Positions 1 to 8,008 of a stretch of 64,000 bases of DNA are shown one piece after another. Origin of the DNA: Saprospiraceae bacterium (GTDB taxonomy: Bacteria > Bacteroidota > Bacteroidia > Chitinophagales > Saprospiraceae); assembly GCA_027488855.1 (NCBI GenBank), contig JAIYAV010000233.1, positions 34,375 through 98,374 of the forward strand, written 5' to 3'. The notes under the pieces are model-generated. The model was not told the origin of the DNA, did no database searches, and worked only from the letters and a program-made list of their open reading frames with translations. The position numbers and the translations under genes were made by a program. The first letter of the stretch is position 1; each line of letters begins with the position of its first letter.

Positions 1-1686
1 ACTTTCAATTGGTTTGGCATCAAAACGTTTGTGTACTGCGATACATTCTTTGAGGGTAAACAAGAAGATTTCCGCTTGTTCCTCAAAAATCATTTCCTGC
101 AAGCGAAAGTACATGGCTCGGCGTTTTTTGACATCAAAGGTAACTGGAATTTGATCGATCAGGGCATCCGTTTCCGCGTTGCCAAAGCCACTGCGGTTAT
201 CGGAATCGGTACGCCAATTTTGTTCTGGAGACCAGATAGGGGACAGGCCTCTCCCTACACTCAGCAACTCAAAGTCTTGTTTTGCCCAACGCCCCATGAC
301 TTCAGGTCCAGACAATGCTTGGGGTTTGATTTCGATTCCAGCTTTTTTGGCATTGTCCTGAAAGAGCAGCGCCATTTGTTGAGCAGTCTCTCGGCCCGCC
401 GTAAAAAAATAGGATAAACTCAACTCCGTATTTTTGCCATTAATTATTTTATCAACAATGCCATTGTTGTTGCTGTCTTTCCAGCCTGCTTCAGCCAAAA
501 GAGCCTTAGCCTTGTTGATGTCAAATGGGATTGGTTTTAAATTTTTGTTATAGTCAGGTGAAGCCAATGGCACAGGGCTATTAACCCTTTCTCCAAATCC
601 CAGATACAATTCGCGAATCAATTCATCCACATCCAGTACATGCGCGATCGCTTTGCGTACCCGTTTATCCGCTAATTTGGGGTTGCGCATATTGACCGGA
701 ATACAAAAATAAGTCATCGTAGTAGGATTGAGGAAATTATAGCGCTCACTGACTGCCTCGTTTTTTTGCAAGTCCAAAAAATCCTCGGGTGTAAGCCGGT
801 TGGTGGCATCTATTTCCTCGTTTTTGAGCGCAGCCGTTGTTGCGGCGGGGTCAACGATAATTTTGAAGATGATTTCGTCAGGGAATGCCGTAAATAGGGG
901 ATTGGTTTTGGCGAATTTGTCACCCCACCAGTCTTTTTTCTTTTTGATTACAATCTTTTCACCCGCAGTCCAGGATTCGATGCGGTATGGGCCACAACCA
1001 ACCAGGTATTTGGGGTCATTGGAATAGGCGGGAGAGCTGAATAGCTCGGCAAATTCGATCACTTTGGGGTTTGCGGCCAGTGCCTCGGCCTTATCTGGAT
1101 TGATTAAGTCCTTAAAGGGAATGGCTTTCATTAGGCCTTTGGGGTCTAGGATGTGCTCAGGGATGACCGAAAAAGAATTGGTCGCGTAATCCAGTGAATA
1201 GATGGTCTTGGGACTCATCACCACGGTAAAACGCTTTGGGTTTTTAGGATCGATTTGTACATCTTTGATCTCCTCCACAAAAGGCCCGAGTACACCTTCA
1301 ATTTTGGGGTTGAGAACAGTTTTTAGTGTGAACAAATAATCATTCCCAGTTACGGGTTTACCGTCATCCCAGACTGCTTCGTCTAACATTTCAAAAGTGT
1401 AACTTACTGCACCATTCGGCAAATCTTTAATGATCGGTTGGGATTTTACCAGATACGGCACCAAATCAAGGGAGTCATTAAAGGTCATCAAATTCAAATG
1501 GCATTGGTTGGCAGGGAAATTTCCATATTGGGTTTGGGCCAAAATGGTATTCAAACGGTCTGCATCACTTTCCATGCGCACGACTACCGAATTCCCAGTG
1601 CGCTTAAATTTTACAGAATTTATGCAAGAACACGCACTGCAAAGCACAATGACCAGGCAAAAAAGAACGGTTTTGGAGATGTTCAT
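1..1686 (-). CDS. ABC transporter substrate-binding lipoprotein, peptide type (SBP family 5), 3' end outside window
   Basis: I translated this reading frame by hand. It stays open from an ATG at 1686 to base 1 (562 codons) and is missing from the ORF track because its stop lies outside the window. It starts with a lipoprotein signal (MNISKTVLFCLVIVLCSACS) whose lipobox Cys is near residue 19. The body reads like an extracellular solute-binding protein of the DppA/OppA class: a 'YTFEMLDEAVWDDGKPVTG' type segment near residue 95, a 'GCGPYRIESW' type segment, and later 'RVRKAIAHVLDVDELI', the family's 'R.A...A.D' region. It would bind oligopeptides or a similar solute outside the inner membrane and pass them to a permease. 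No permease is visible here, so partners would lie to the left or elsewhere. An in-frame ATG at 1695 is an alternative start. Confidence 0.85.
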   Translation of the reverse strand, partial: MNISKTVLFCLVIVLCSACSCINSVKFKRTGNSVVVRMESDADRLNTILAQTQYGNFPANQCHLNLMTFNDSLDLVPYLVKSQPIIKDLPNGAVSYTFEMLDEAVWDDGKPVTGNDYLFTLKTVLNPKIEGVLGPFVEEIKDVQIDPKNPKRFTVVMSPKTIYSLDYATNSFSVIPEHILDPKGLMKAIPFKDLINPDKAEALAANPKVIEFAELFSSPAYSNDPKYLVGCGPYRIESWTAGEKIVIKKKKDWWGDKFAKTNPLFTAFPDEIIFKIIVDPAATTAALKNEEIDATNRLTPEDFLDLQKNEAVSERYNFLNPTTMTYFCIPVNMRNPKLADKRVRKAIAHVLDVDELIRELYLGFGERVNSPVPLASPDYNKNLKPIPFDINKAKALLAEAGWKDSNNNGIVDKIINGKNTELSLSYFFTAGRETAQQMALLFQDNAKKAGIEIKPQALSGPEVMGRWAKQDFELLSVGRGLSPIWSPEQNWRTDSDNRSGFGNAETDALIDQIPVTFDVKKRRAMYFRLQEMIFEEQAEIFLFTLKECIAVHKRFDAKPIES

Positions 1687-1876
1687 GTAACGCATTACTT
1701 TGGATTAAAGGTTTCAAAATTTCACTACACCAATGAACGAGTGATTAAATCTGGTGTTACACACAAGCTTGGTTAACTTTGTGAGCTTATTTGCTCAAAA
1801 TTAAACAATATGCAACGGAAAAAAAAATATCCCGAAATTAGCTGTTCATAAAGTCTTTCATTGACAAAAAATAAAC
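1687..1876. promoter_or_regulatory. Divergent intergenic region between the SBP lipoprotein and the epimerase
   Basis: This 190-bp AT-rich gap separates two genes pointing away from each other, so it must hold both promoters. I see no clear full TTTG/TAnnTTTG promoter and no Shine-Dalgarno sequence before either start. The short ORFs called over it are shadows. Confidence 0.4.
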
Positions 1877-2788
1877 ATGATGCGGAGTGTATTAATTGCA
1901 GGAGGAACAGGTTTAATTGGCACCCAGTTGAGCAAATTGTTGAGTGAGCAGGGTTTTGAGGTTAGGCAGCTCAGTCGAAATCCTTCCCCCGATGCGCTTT
2001 ACCCAACCTACGCCTGGGATGTGGACAAAGGCACCATTGATGCCAAAGCCCTGGAGAATATCGATTACATCATCAACCTCGCCGGAGCAGGTGTAGCCGA
2101 CAAACCCTGGACGCAAGTGCGCAAACGCCTCATCATCGATAGCCGGGTAAAAAGCAATCAACTGCTCAAACGCCAGATTCTGGCCATGCCTCAGAAACCC
2201 AAGTCCTTTGTATCCAGCGCAGCAGTGGGCTATTATGGGGATAACCCCTCTGAGCAATGGGTCAACGAAGAGGCTGCTCCCGGCAAAGGTTTTTTGCCCG
2301 AAAGTTGCATCGCTTGGGAAGCCTCCATTCGCAGCTTGAACGAAACGGGCCTGCGGGTAGTTGGACTACGCGTTGGCATTGTGCTTTCGACCAAAGGTGG
2401 TGCCTTGCCCAAACTGCTCGAACCCATGAAATTTGGCACTGCCCCTTATTTTGGGAGCGGAAAAACCTGGTATCCCTGGATCCACATTGACGACTTGTGC
2501 CGCATGTTCATGTTTGCCCTGCAAGATGAGGACATGCAAGGCTTTTTCAACGCCGTAGCACCCAATCCGACCCGTAACCGAGAATTGATCAAAACGGCGT
2601 CAAAAATATTTGCCCCCAGGGCCATCAATATTCCTGCCCCTACTTTTGCCTTGCGCTTGGTATTGGGCGAATTGGCCGATGCCATCCTCACCGGGGTAAG
2701 GGCCTCATCCGCCAAGATTCAAAAAGAAGGCTTTGATTTTGACTATCCGCACCTTGAGGTGGCTTTAGTGGATTTAAAAAAACCTTAG
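1877..2788 (+). CDS. TIGR01777-type NAD(P)-dependent epimerase/dehydratase (SDR39U1/YfcH-like)
   Basis: A 303-aa cytoplasmic protein of the extended short-chain dehydrogenase fold. It opens with the Rossmann nucleotide-binding motif GGTGLIG near residues 9-15. It carries the family's 'INLAGAGVADKPW' segment near residue 68, 'SSAAVGYYGD' near 114, and 'PWIHIDDL' near 198. The C-terminal ~50 residues fit the DUF1731 tail of this family. Length matches the family (~300 aa). The substrate of this widespread family is not established. The start is ATG 1877; an adjacent ATG at 1880 is equally possible. The next gene begins 18 bp downstream on the same strand, so co-transcription is likely. Confidence 0.9.
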   Translation: MMRSVLIAGGTGLIGTQLSKLLSEQGFEVRQLSRNPSPDALYPTYAWDVDKGTIDAKALENIDYIINLAGAGVADKPWTQVRKRLIIDSRVKSNQLLKRQILAMPQKPKSFVSSAAVGYYGDNPSEQWVNEEAAPGKGFLPESCIAWEASIRSLNETGLRVVGLRVGIVLSTKGGALPKLLEPMKFGTAPYFGSGKTWYPWIHIDDLCRMFMFALQDEDMQGFFNAVAPNPTRNRELIKTASKIFAPRAINIPAPTFALRLVLGELADAILTGVRASSAKIQKEGFDFDYPHLEVALVDLKKP

Positions 2789-2806
2789 GGGCAATCTACA
2801 ATCATT

Positions 2807-5311
2807 ATGGAAAAACTGCTAAAAATCAAACTGCTGTTCTTTTGTTTGCTCTATCTCACTTTGAGCTACGGCCAAAACAAACCCAATCCCATTCGCCTCG
2901 ATTCGGCCTTAACTGCCTTACACCAACTCCAGTTGTTCAATGGGGTAGTGCTCGTGGCACAGGAAGGTCAGGTGCTGTACAAAAAAGCTTTTGGGCAAAA
3001 TGATGCAGGGGGCAAAACCCTTTTGAGTACTCAATCCTCCTTCAATCTCGCTTCGGTGTCCAAGCAATTTGTGGCCATGAGTGCGATGCTCCTTAAAGAA
3101 GAGAACAAGCTCCAGTACGATGACCCGGTGCAAAAATACCTGCCAAACTTTCCTTATCCCAACATCAAAGTCCGGCAGCTGTTGACCCATACCTCGGGTT
3201 TGCCCGAGTATTTTGATCTAGCCCAACGCCAACTCACCTTGCTGGATACCCTGACCAACGATGACCTTTTGCAATTGTTGGCTCGACACAAACCCGCCCT
3301 GGAGTTTGAGCCCGGCAGCCAATGGTCCTATTGCAATACGGGCTATGTGCTCCTGGCTTCAGTGGTGGAAAAGGCCGCAGGAAAACCCTTCGCCCAGTTT
3401 TTTGCCGAACGGATTGCCCGCCCCCTGGGCCTCAGCCACACTTTTGTTTACCACTTCAAAGGCCCTGCCGCTCCGGCTCAACGGGTAATGGGCATGCGCC
3501 GCGAAGGAGGAAAATGGCTACCGGATGACCTCATTAGTATTGATGGGGTAGTGGGTGATGGCAACGTTTACAGCTCTGCCGAAGATTTGCTGCGCTGGGA
3601 ACAAGCCTTGTACACGGAAAAACTGGTGAAAAAAAGTACGCTGGATGAAGCTTTTAGCCCCGTCAAATTGAACGATGGCAGCACTTATCCTTATGGATTC
3701 GGTTGGTTCCTTGGCAAAGAAGGCCGGGAACTGAGCCATACGGGTAGTTGGGTTGGGTTTCGTACCGTGATTGTGCGGGATCTTGACCTGAAAACGACTT
3801 TGATTGCACTGGACAATTCTGGACAGGGTTATGGGCTACCAATCCTCCGAGCCTGGTCAGAAGGCAAAGCTTTTGCTTTTCCCGCCTCCACCTTGATCCG
3901 CAATGTGCAAATCGTGGATGGCACGGGGAGTACCGCACGTTTTGGCGCAGTACGCATCCTCAACAACCGCATTCAGGATATGGGGGCACTCAGCCCTCTG
4001 CCTGGTGAAAAAGTAATCGATGGCCAGGGGAAAGTACTGGCCCCTGGTTTTATCGATACCCACAGCCACCACGCTGGGGCGATGGAGGAAAAACCGGACA
4101 TGTTGGCCGTAGTCAGTCAAGGCATTACCACCATAGTTTCAGGCCAAGATGGGGAATCGGAACCGATGGACAGTTTGGCTTTATGGCTCCAACGCCGCCC
4201 AATCGCGGTGAATCTGGCTTCTTACGCTGGGCACAGCACTCTGCGTTTGCGGGCGATGGGTTTGAGCAGTTTTCGGCGGCCAGCGACTGCGGCGGAGGTA
4301 GAAAAAATGCGGGAGTTGCTGGCAGCGGAGTTGAAAGCGGGTGCCCTTGGCTTGTGCTCCGGTCTGGAATACGAGGAGGGTTTTTATTCCAATCGCGATG
4401 AAGTGATCACCCTGGCCAAAGTGGCCGCTGCCGCTGGCGGGCGCTACATGAGCCATATCCGCAGCGAAGACATTCATTTGGACGATGCCCTGGATGAGAT
4501 CATTCAGATTGGACGGGAGGCCAAGTTACCCGTACAAATTTCCCATTTCAAAATTGCGCTCAAAAGCAAATGGGGGCAGGCACCTCAATTGTTGGCTCGC
4601 CTGCAAGCTGCCCGCGCCGAAGGCATTGACATCACGGCGGATGTTTACCCTTACGAACATTGGCAATCCACCTTGCGGGTTTTGTTTCCCAAAAAAGACT
4701 TTGACAATCTGGCTAGTGCTGAATTTGCGGTGACCCAATTGATCGACCCTACCCGCAGCATAGTCTCCCGTTTTGGCGCCCAACCAGCCTATGCGGGCAA
4801 AACCCTGAGTGCCATCGCCCAAATGCGCGGCGAAGCAGTAGCCAAAACCTTGATGTACCTGGTTGCCGAGGCGGAACGTACCGACCAAACGGAATCCATC
4901 ATCGGTGCCTCCATGGCCGATCAGGACGTGATCAACTTATTGCGCTGGCCACATACCAATGTGTGTTCGGATGGCACCCACCGCAGCCACCCACGGGGGC
5001 ACGGGGCGTTTACACGGGTATTGGCGCGTTATGTGCGGGAGAAAAAAGCCTTGGGTTTGGAAGAAGCCGTTCATAAAATGACGGGCCTTTCGGCAGAGCA
5101 TCTGGGTTTGCAAGGGCGCGGTTTGATCGCTCCTGGCTATTTCGCCGACTTGGTATTGTTTGACCCCAAAACGGTGCAAGACAATGCTACTTTTCAAAAC
5201 CCTACTGCCTTGTCTACGGGTATCGAGCGGGTATGGGTGAATGGGAAGGTGGTTTTTGCGGTTGGAAAGAGTACCAAGGAGTTCCCGGGGCAGTTGCTGA
5301 AGCGAGAATAA
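2807..5311 (+). CDS. Fusion of serine beta-lactamase-like hydrolase and D-aminoacylase/amidohydrolase, secreted
   Basis: 834 aa with an N-terminal signal peptide (cleavage near YGQ, residue 23). Residues ~30-355 form a class C beta-lactamase/penicillin-binding-protein-like domain: the nucleophile motif SVSK at 83-86, the YCN motif at 175-177 and an HTG motif near 310. Residues ~360-830 form an amidohydrolase of the N-acyl-D-amino-acid deacylase type: metal-binding 'DTHSHH' near 417, 'GLEYEEG', 'SHIRSED', 'ISHFK', 'DVYPYE', a 'CSDGTH' aspartate segment and 'HPRGHGAF'. Both active sites look intact. The two halves are normally separate enzymes; together they could cut and deacylate D-amino-acid amides or peptides in the periplasm. 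The substrate is an inference. It probably shares a transcript with the epimerase 18 bp upstream. Confidence 0.88.
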   Translation: MEKLLKIKLLFFCLLYLTLSYGQNKPNPIRLDSALTALHQLQLFNGVVLVAQEGQVLYKKAFGQNDAGGKTLLSTQSSFNLASVSKQFVAMSAMLLKEENKLQYDDPVQKYLPNFPYPNIKVRQLLTHTSGLPEYFDLAQRQLTLLDTLTNDDLLQLLARHKPALEFEPGSQWSYCNTGYVLLASVVEKAAGKPFAQFFAERIARPLGLSHTFVYHFKGPAAPAQRVMGMRREGGKWLPDDLISIDGVVGDGNVYSSAEDLLRWEQALYTEKLVKKSTLDEAFSPVKLNDGSTYPYGFGWFLGKEGRELSHTGSWVGFRTVIVRDLDLKTTLIALDNSGQGYGLPILRAWSEGKAFAFPASTLIRNVQIVDGTGSTARFGAVRILNNRIQDMGALSPLPGEKVIDGQGKVLAPGFIDTHSHHAGAMEEKPDMLAVVSQGITTIVSGQDGESEPMDSLALWLQRRPIAVNLASYAGHSTLRLRAMGLSSFRRPATAAEVEKMRELLAAELKAGALGLCSGLEYEEGFYSNRDEVITLAKVAAAAGGRYMSHIRSEDIHLDDALDEIIQIGREAKLPVQISHFKIALKSKWGQAPQLLARLQAARAEGIDITADVYPYEHWQSTLRVLFPKKDFDNLASAEFAVTQLIDPTRSIVSRFGAQPAYAGKTLSAIAQMRGEAVAKTLMYLVAEAERTDQTESIIGASMADQDVINLLRWPHTNVCSDGTHRSHPRGHGAFTRVLARYVREKKALGLEEAVHKMTGLSAEHLGLQGRGLIAPGYFADLVLFDPKTVQDNATFQNPTALSTGIERVWVNGKVVFAVGKSTKEFPGQLLKRE

Positions 5312-5334
5312 AGTAAGTCACATCACGCAGTAAT

Positions 5335-5480
5335 CAGACCACCGAGCGCCTAAAACAAAAGGGATACATTCCCCTGACGGAACTGTACACCCGACGTCGA
5401 CAAACGCTAATGAACCGCTGTGATACGCGACCCATACGTCCGGTGGTGCGAGAGGACGAAAGTTAATCGCATCACCTTCA
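5335..5480 (+). mobile_element. Probable remnant of a group II intron (3' end of RT gene plus following RNA segment)
   Basis: The stretch contains 'aatgaaccgctgtgatacgc' and 'cggtggtgcgagaggacg'. This resembles the conserved sequence just downstream of many bacterial group II intron reverse transcriptase genes. No RT domain, domain V or intron ends are recognisable, so at most a 3' scrap survives between two unrelated genes. I could not test it by alignment; the resemblance is from memory of the consensus. Confidence 0.45.
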
Positions 5481-5493
5481 ACTGTCCCCAGCC

Positions 5494-6204
5494 CTAAGGA
5501 ACGGGTTCAGAATAATGTAACAAAATTGAGTCGACTATTTTTTTATCGCCCCTAAGCGCCAAAGCCGACAATAAATTGACCTCTGGTACCCCCTGATTCA
5601 ACACCACCAGATCCCCGACATCTCCCAAAATTTCATCCACTATGCCAAAATCCTTAGCTTCCTGGGCGTTCAGGTATTTGTCGCGCAGGAAAAATTCCTC
5701 TACTTCTTGGCCGCTGCGCCCACAATGTTTACCCAGGAGGTGAAAAATCTGGGCCTGGATGCGATCCTGCTCGCGGGTGGCAATGCGCACATCTTCGGTA
5801 TAGCCACGCGAACCGCCACTGGTAGGGTGGTTGTGGATGGTGGCATGGGCCAACGCATAACGTTTACCTGGGGTACCTGCGCTGAGCAAAAAGGTGGCCA
5901 TACTGCCCGTAAAACCCACCGCAACCGTAGACACTGGCGTGCCAATCATACGAATGGTGTCATAAATGGCCATTCCCGAATACACAATCCCACCCGGACT
6001 TTGGATGTAGAGGTTGATCTGCTGTTTGGGGTCGCGGCTGCTGAGGTAGAGCAGTTGCGCGACCACGATATTGGCCATCGTGTCGTTGATTTCGCCCGCT
6101 AAAAAGACAATACGTTCCTTGAGCAGTAGACTGTAAATGTCATACGCTCGCTCTCCGCCACCGTCATTGTCAATGACCATGGGGACAAGGCTTGCTCGAA
6201 CCAT
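5494..6204 (-). CDS. ClpP-like serine protease
   Basis: 236 aa from ATG 6204 (MVRASLVPMVID). The longer 318-aa ORF begins inside the upstream gene in another frame. Fold landmarks of ClpP are clear: 'LLKERIVFLAGEI' near residue 27, 'INLYIQSPGG' near 67, the catalytic Ser in 'GFTGSMATFLLSAG', the catalytic His in 'HATIHNHPTSGG', and the Asp in the 'RDKYLNAQEAKDFGIVDEIL' segment. The nucleophile and histidine contexts differ from the usual 'ASMGA' and 'MIHQP', so this is a divergent paralogue rather than the housekeeping ClpP. It is the third gene of a minus-strand operon with an ECF sigma factor and an anti-sigma-like protein, 23 bp after the latter. That context suggests a role in regulated proteolysis, which is inference. 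Confidence 0.85.
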   Translation of the reverse strand: MVRASLVPMVIDNDGGGERAYDIYSLLLKERIVFLAGEINDTMANIVVAQLLYLSSRDPKQQINLYIQSPGGIVYSGMAIYDTIRMIGTPVSTVAVGFTGSMATFLLSAGTPGKRYALAHATIHNHPTSGGSRGYTEDVRIATREQDRIQAQIFHLLGKHCGRSGQEVEEFFLRDKYLNAQEAKDFGIVDEILGDVGDLVVLNQGVPEVNLLSALALRGDKKIVDSILLHYSEPVP

Positions 6205-6227
6205 ACTATTATTTTTGGAAAATGTTG

Positions 6228-6482
6228 TTATTGGAAAATGTGGTGAATATTTTCCCGAAACTGGCTTTTCTCCGGGTTGCTGAACAATTCCTCGTGTAGC
6301 AGTTCCAGTTCTGCTTTCAGCTTTTTGCGGTGGTACAATTTGACCAAAAGGTGTACCTTTTTTTGGAAATACACCCTGAGGCGCAGGCGCGGGCTTTGCA
6401 ACAACCGCGCCTTGAAATTTTGTTTTTCCAGCGGCAGCAATTCTCCCCACAGGTAGCGTTCGATCAAGATGGTTTCACTCAT
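6228..6482 (-). CDS. Small anti-sigma-factor-like protein
   Basis: 84 aa from ATG 6482, which overlaps the stop of the sigma factor gene by 8 bp (ATGAGTGA). The ORF track shows it only as the tail of a longer false ORF (6228..6740). It begins 'MSETILIERYLWGELLPLEK', which resembles the N-terminus of many Bacteroidota anti-sigma factors ('IE.YL.GEL...E...F...L'). It has no membrane segment and no zinc-binding HxxxCxxC, and its C-terminal half is rich in Lys, Leu and His. The overlap with the sigma gene argues for translational coupling. Its role as an anti-sigma or adaptor is an inference from position and the N-terminal motif. Confidence 0.7.
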   Translation of the reverse strand: MSETILIERYLWGELLPLEKQNFKARLLQSPRLRLRVYFQKKVHLLVKLYHRKKLKAELELLHEELFSNPEKSQFRENIHHIFQ

Positions 6483-7014
6483 GGAAGTCTTCATAACGCA
6501 GGGATTTTTGCTGAATGCTGTGGCGCACCTTTTCGAGGCACTTGTATTTCTGGACGCTGACGGAATGTTCGTTGGCGTAGCCGAGGGTTTCGGCCAGTTG
6601 CTTGACTGGTGTTTTTTGGTAGTAAAAAGCGCGGAGCAGGTTGAGGCATTTTTGGCCTGCTTTTTCCAAAAACTGGAGTAGGCGCTGGGTGTGCAGGTTG
6701 GGGAAAAAATCTTCGGGGAGGCTGATTTCTTTTTCAGCATCAGTCAGGGGCACTAGCTTGCGTTGACGGTGGTGTTTGCGCAGCCACAAGTGTTTGGCCA
6801 CACCCAGCAAATAAGCAGTTGCGCTTTGTTGAAGTTGAAAGCTGGGCTGGGTTTGGAGTTCTTGAAAGATGACCAAGGCATCGTGGAAGATGTCTTTAGC
6901 GTCTTCTAAGTTGCCGCCCATTTTTTGTACGAAGCGGGCTACGTTTGGAAACGCCGCTTCGTATAGAGTTTCGATGGAGGAGTCGGTCTTTATTTTTGCT
7001 GGTGCTGCTACCAT
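6475..7014 (-). CDS. RNA polymerase ECF sigma-70 family sigma factor
   Basis: 179 aa. Region 2 is seen near residues 20-85 ('NLEDAKDIFHDALVIFQE' and 'YLLGVAKHLWLRKHHRQRK'). Region 4 is near 110-165, with 'LRAFYYQKTPVKQLAETLGY' then a helix-turn-helix continuing 'SVSVQKYKCLEKVR'. This is the typical size and layout of a Bacteroidota ECF sigma factor, which directs RNA polymerase to a small regulon. It heads an operon with the 84-aa protein (8-bp overlap) and the ClpP-like protease. No SusC/FecR partner is adjacent, which sets it apart from the usual nutrient-uptake ECF systems. Confidence 0.9.
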   Translation of the reverse strand: MVAAPAKIKTDSSIETLYEAAFPNVARFVQKMGGNLEDAKDIFHDALVIFQELQTQPSFQLQQSATAYLLGVAKHLWLRKHHRQRKLVPLTDAEKEISLPEDFFPNLHTQRLLQFLEKAGQKCLNLLRAFYYQKTPVKQLAETLGYANEHSVSVQKYKCLEKVRHSIQQKSLRYEDFHE

Positions 7015-7148
7015 GATTGTTGCATGTTTAATGGTAAGTGCAAGTTAGGGGGGAAATATCACCGGGAGCAAGTGTTTTTTTTCAAAAAAAATCATTTTCA
7101 TTTATGCAATTCTGCTGTTGGATGCATCCTGGGTAAAAACTCAGGATT

Positions 7149-7790
7149 ATGAAAAAAATGTACTTTTTAGCGATCGCTTCAATTTGTGGACTCACTCTTT
7201 TGGGGCAAGAATCCATTACCTTACAATGGCAGATTACCAATGAACAAAATGAACCTTTAATAGGGGTTAGTGTATGGAAAAAACAAACTACGGAAGGAAC
7301 GGTAACGGATCAAAACGGCATGTTCGCGATTGATGTGGTCACAGGAAGGGATGAACTTGAAATTTCCTATTTGGGGTACCTAACATCTATACTTGTAATA
7401 CGAAAAGGGATGAAATTAAAGAACACTGAGGTGCTTTTCTCTGCCGAATACGACTTACCTGAAGTGAAGATTACTGCTTATGGTGGTTGCTGTTGTTTGC
7501 GCTCTTATGGGACTAGAATAACGACAGAGTTGGACAGCCTGCCGGAATTTATTATTGCCAAACCCAATATTCGAATTTTCCCAATCCCAACGAGTGCTTC
7601 CGTTTTTTTACAGCAAGAAACTCCACTTGGTGCCCTGGACTTGTACAACCTCAGCGGCCAAAAGCTAAAAAGTTTCAACTTCAATGAGCAGTTGAATGCC
7701 TCAATTGACTTGAGTGACTGGCCAGCAGGGACTTATCTTTTGCGCAGCAGTAAGGGCTGGGTGGAAAAGGTGATTTTGCAGAAGCAATAA
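7149..7790 (+). CDS. Secreted protein: carboxypeptidase-regulatory-like domain plus T9SS type A sorting domain
   Basis: 213 aa with a signal peptide (cleavage near residue 19). Residues ~25-105 read as a CarboxypepD_reg-like beta-sandwich ('NEQNEPLIGVSVWKK', 'GTVTDQNGMFAI', 'EISYLGYLT'). The last ~75 residues look like a type A sorting domain ('IRIFPIPTSASVF', 'LYNLSGQKL', 'DLSDWPAGTYLLRSS'), which targets proteins for type IX secretion and surface attachment. Between them is a short segment with three consecutive Cys (YGGCCCLRSYG), of unknown meaning. No neighbour partner is obvious. Confidence 0.8.
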   Translation: MKKMYFLAIASICGLTLLGQESITLQWQITNEQNEPLIGVSVWKKQTTEGTVTDQNGMFAIDVVTGRDELEISYLGYLTSILVIRKGMKLKNTEVLFSAEYDLPEVKITAYGGCCCLRSYGTRITTELDSLPEFIIAKPNIRIFPIPTSASVFLQQETPLGALDLYNLSGQKLKSFNFNEQLNASIDLSDWPAGTYLLRSSKGWVEKVILQKQ

Positions 7791-7882
7791 GGGGGGTATC
7801 ATTTTTGCTACAGAATTATGAGTTGTCGTCTTGAAGTTTTAATACAAAAACGACACAAAAAAAATTAGCACAAAGGAAAAAA

Positions 7883-7943
7883 AAGAGGACACAGAGGACA
7901 CAAAGTTAGACGTTGACGGTCTTTGTGTTCGCTGTGTCCTCTT
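7883..7943. terminator. Long hairpin between convergent genes
   Basis: Arms 7883-7905 and 7921-7943 (23 nt each, 2 mismatches) flank a 15-nt loop. An A-run precedes and another follows the hairpin, so it could end transcription from both strands, serving the T9SS-sorted gene (+) and the TonB-dependent barrel gene (-). Confidence 0.65.
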
Positions 7944-8008
7944 TTGTGAAAAAATAGGTCGCTTTGGTAGTGTTTTGAAAAATTTGAGCACTTCATCTCC
8001 ATACAATC

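Noticed and set aside
5707-6102. 131-aa plus-strand ORF
   Set aside because: Antisense shadow of the ClpP-like gene, which has intact catalytic motifs on the other strand.
6483-6740. Upstream part of the 170-aa ORF 6228..6740
   Set aside because: It lies inside the sigma factor gene in another frame; only the part from ATG 6482 has anti-sigma-like sequence and coupling.
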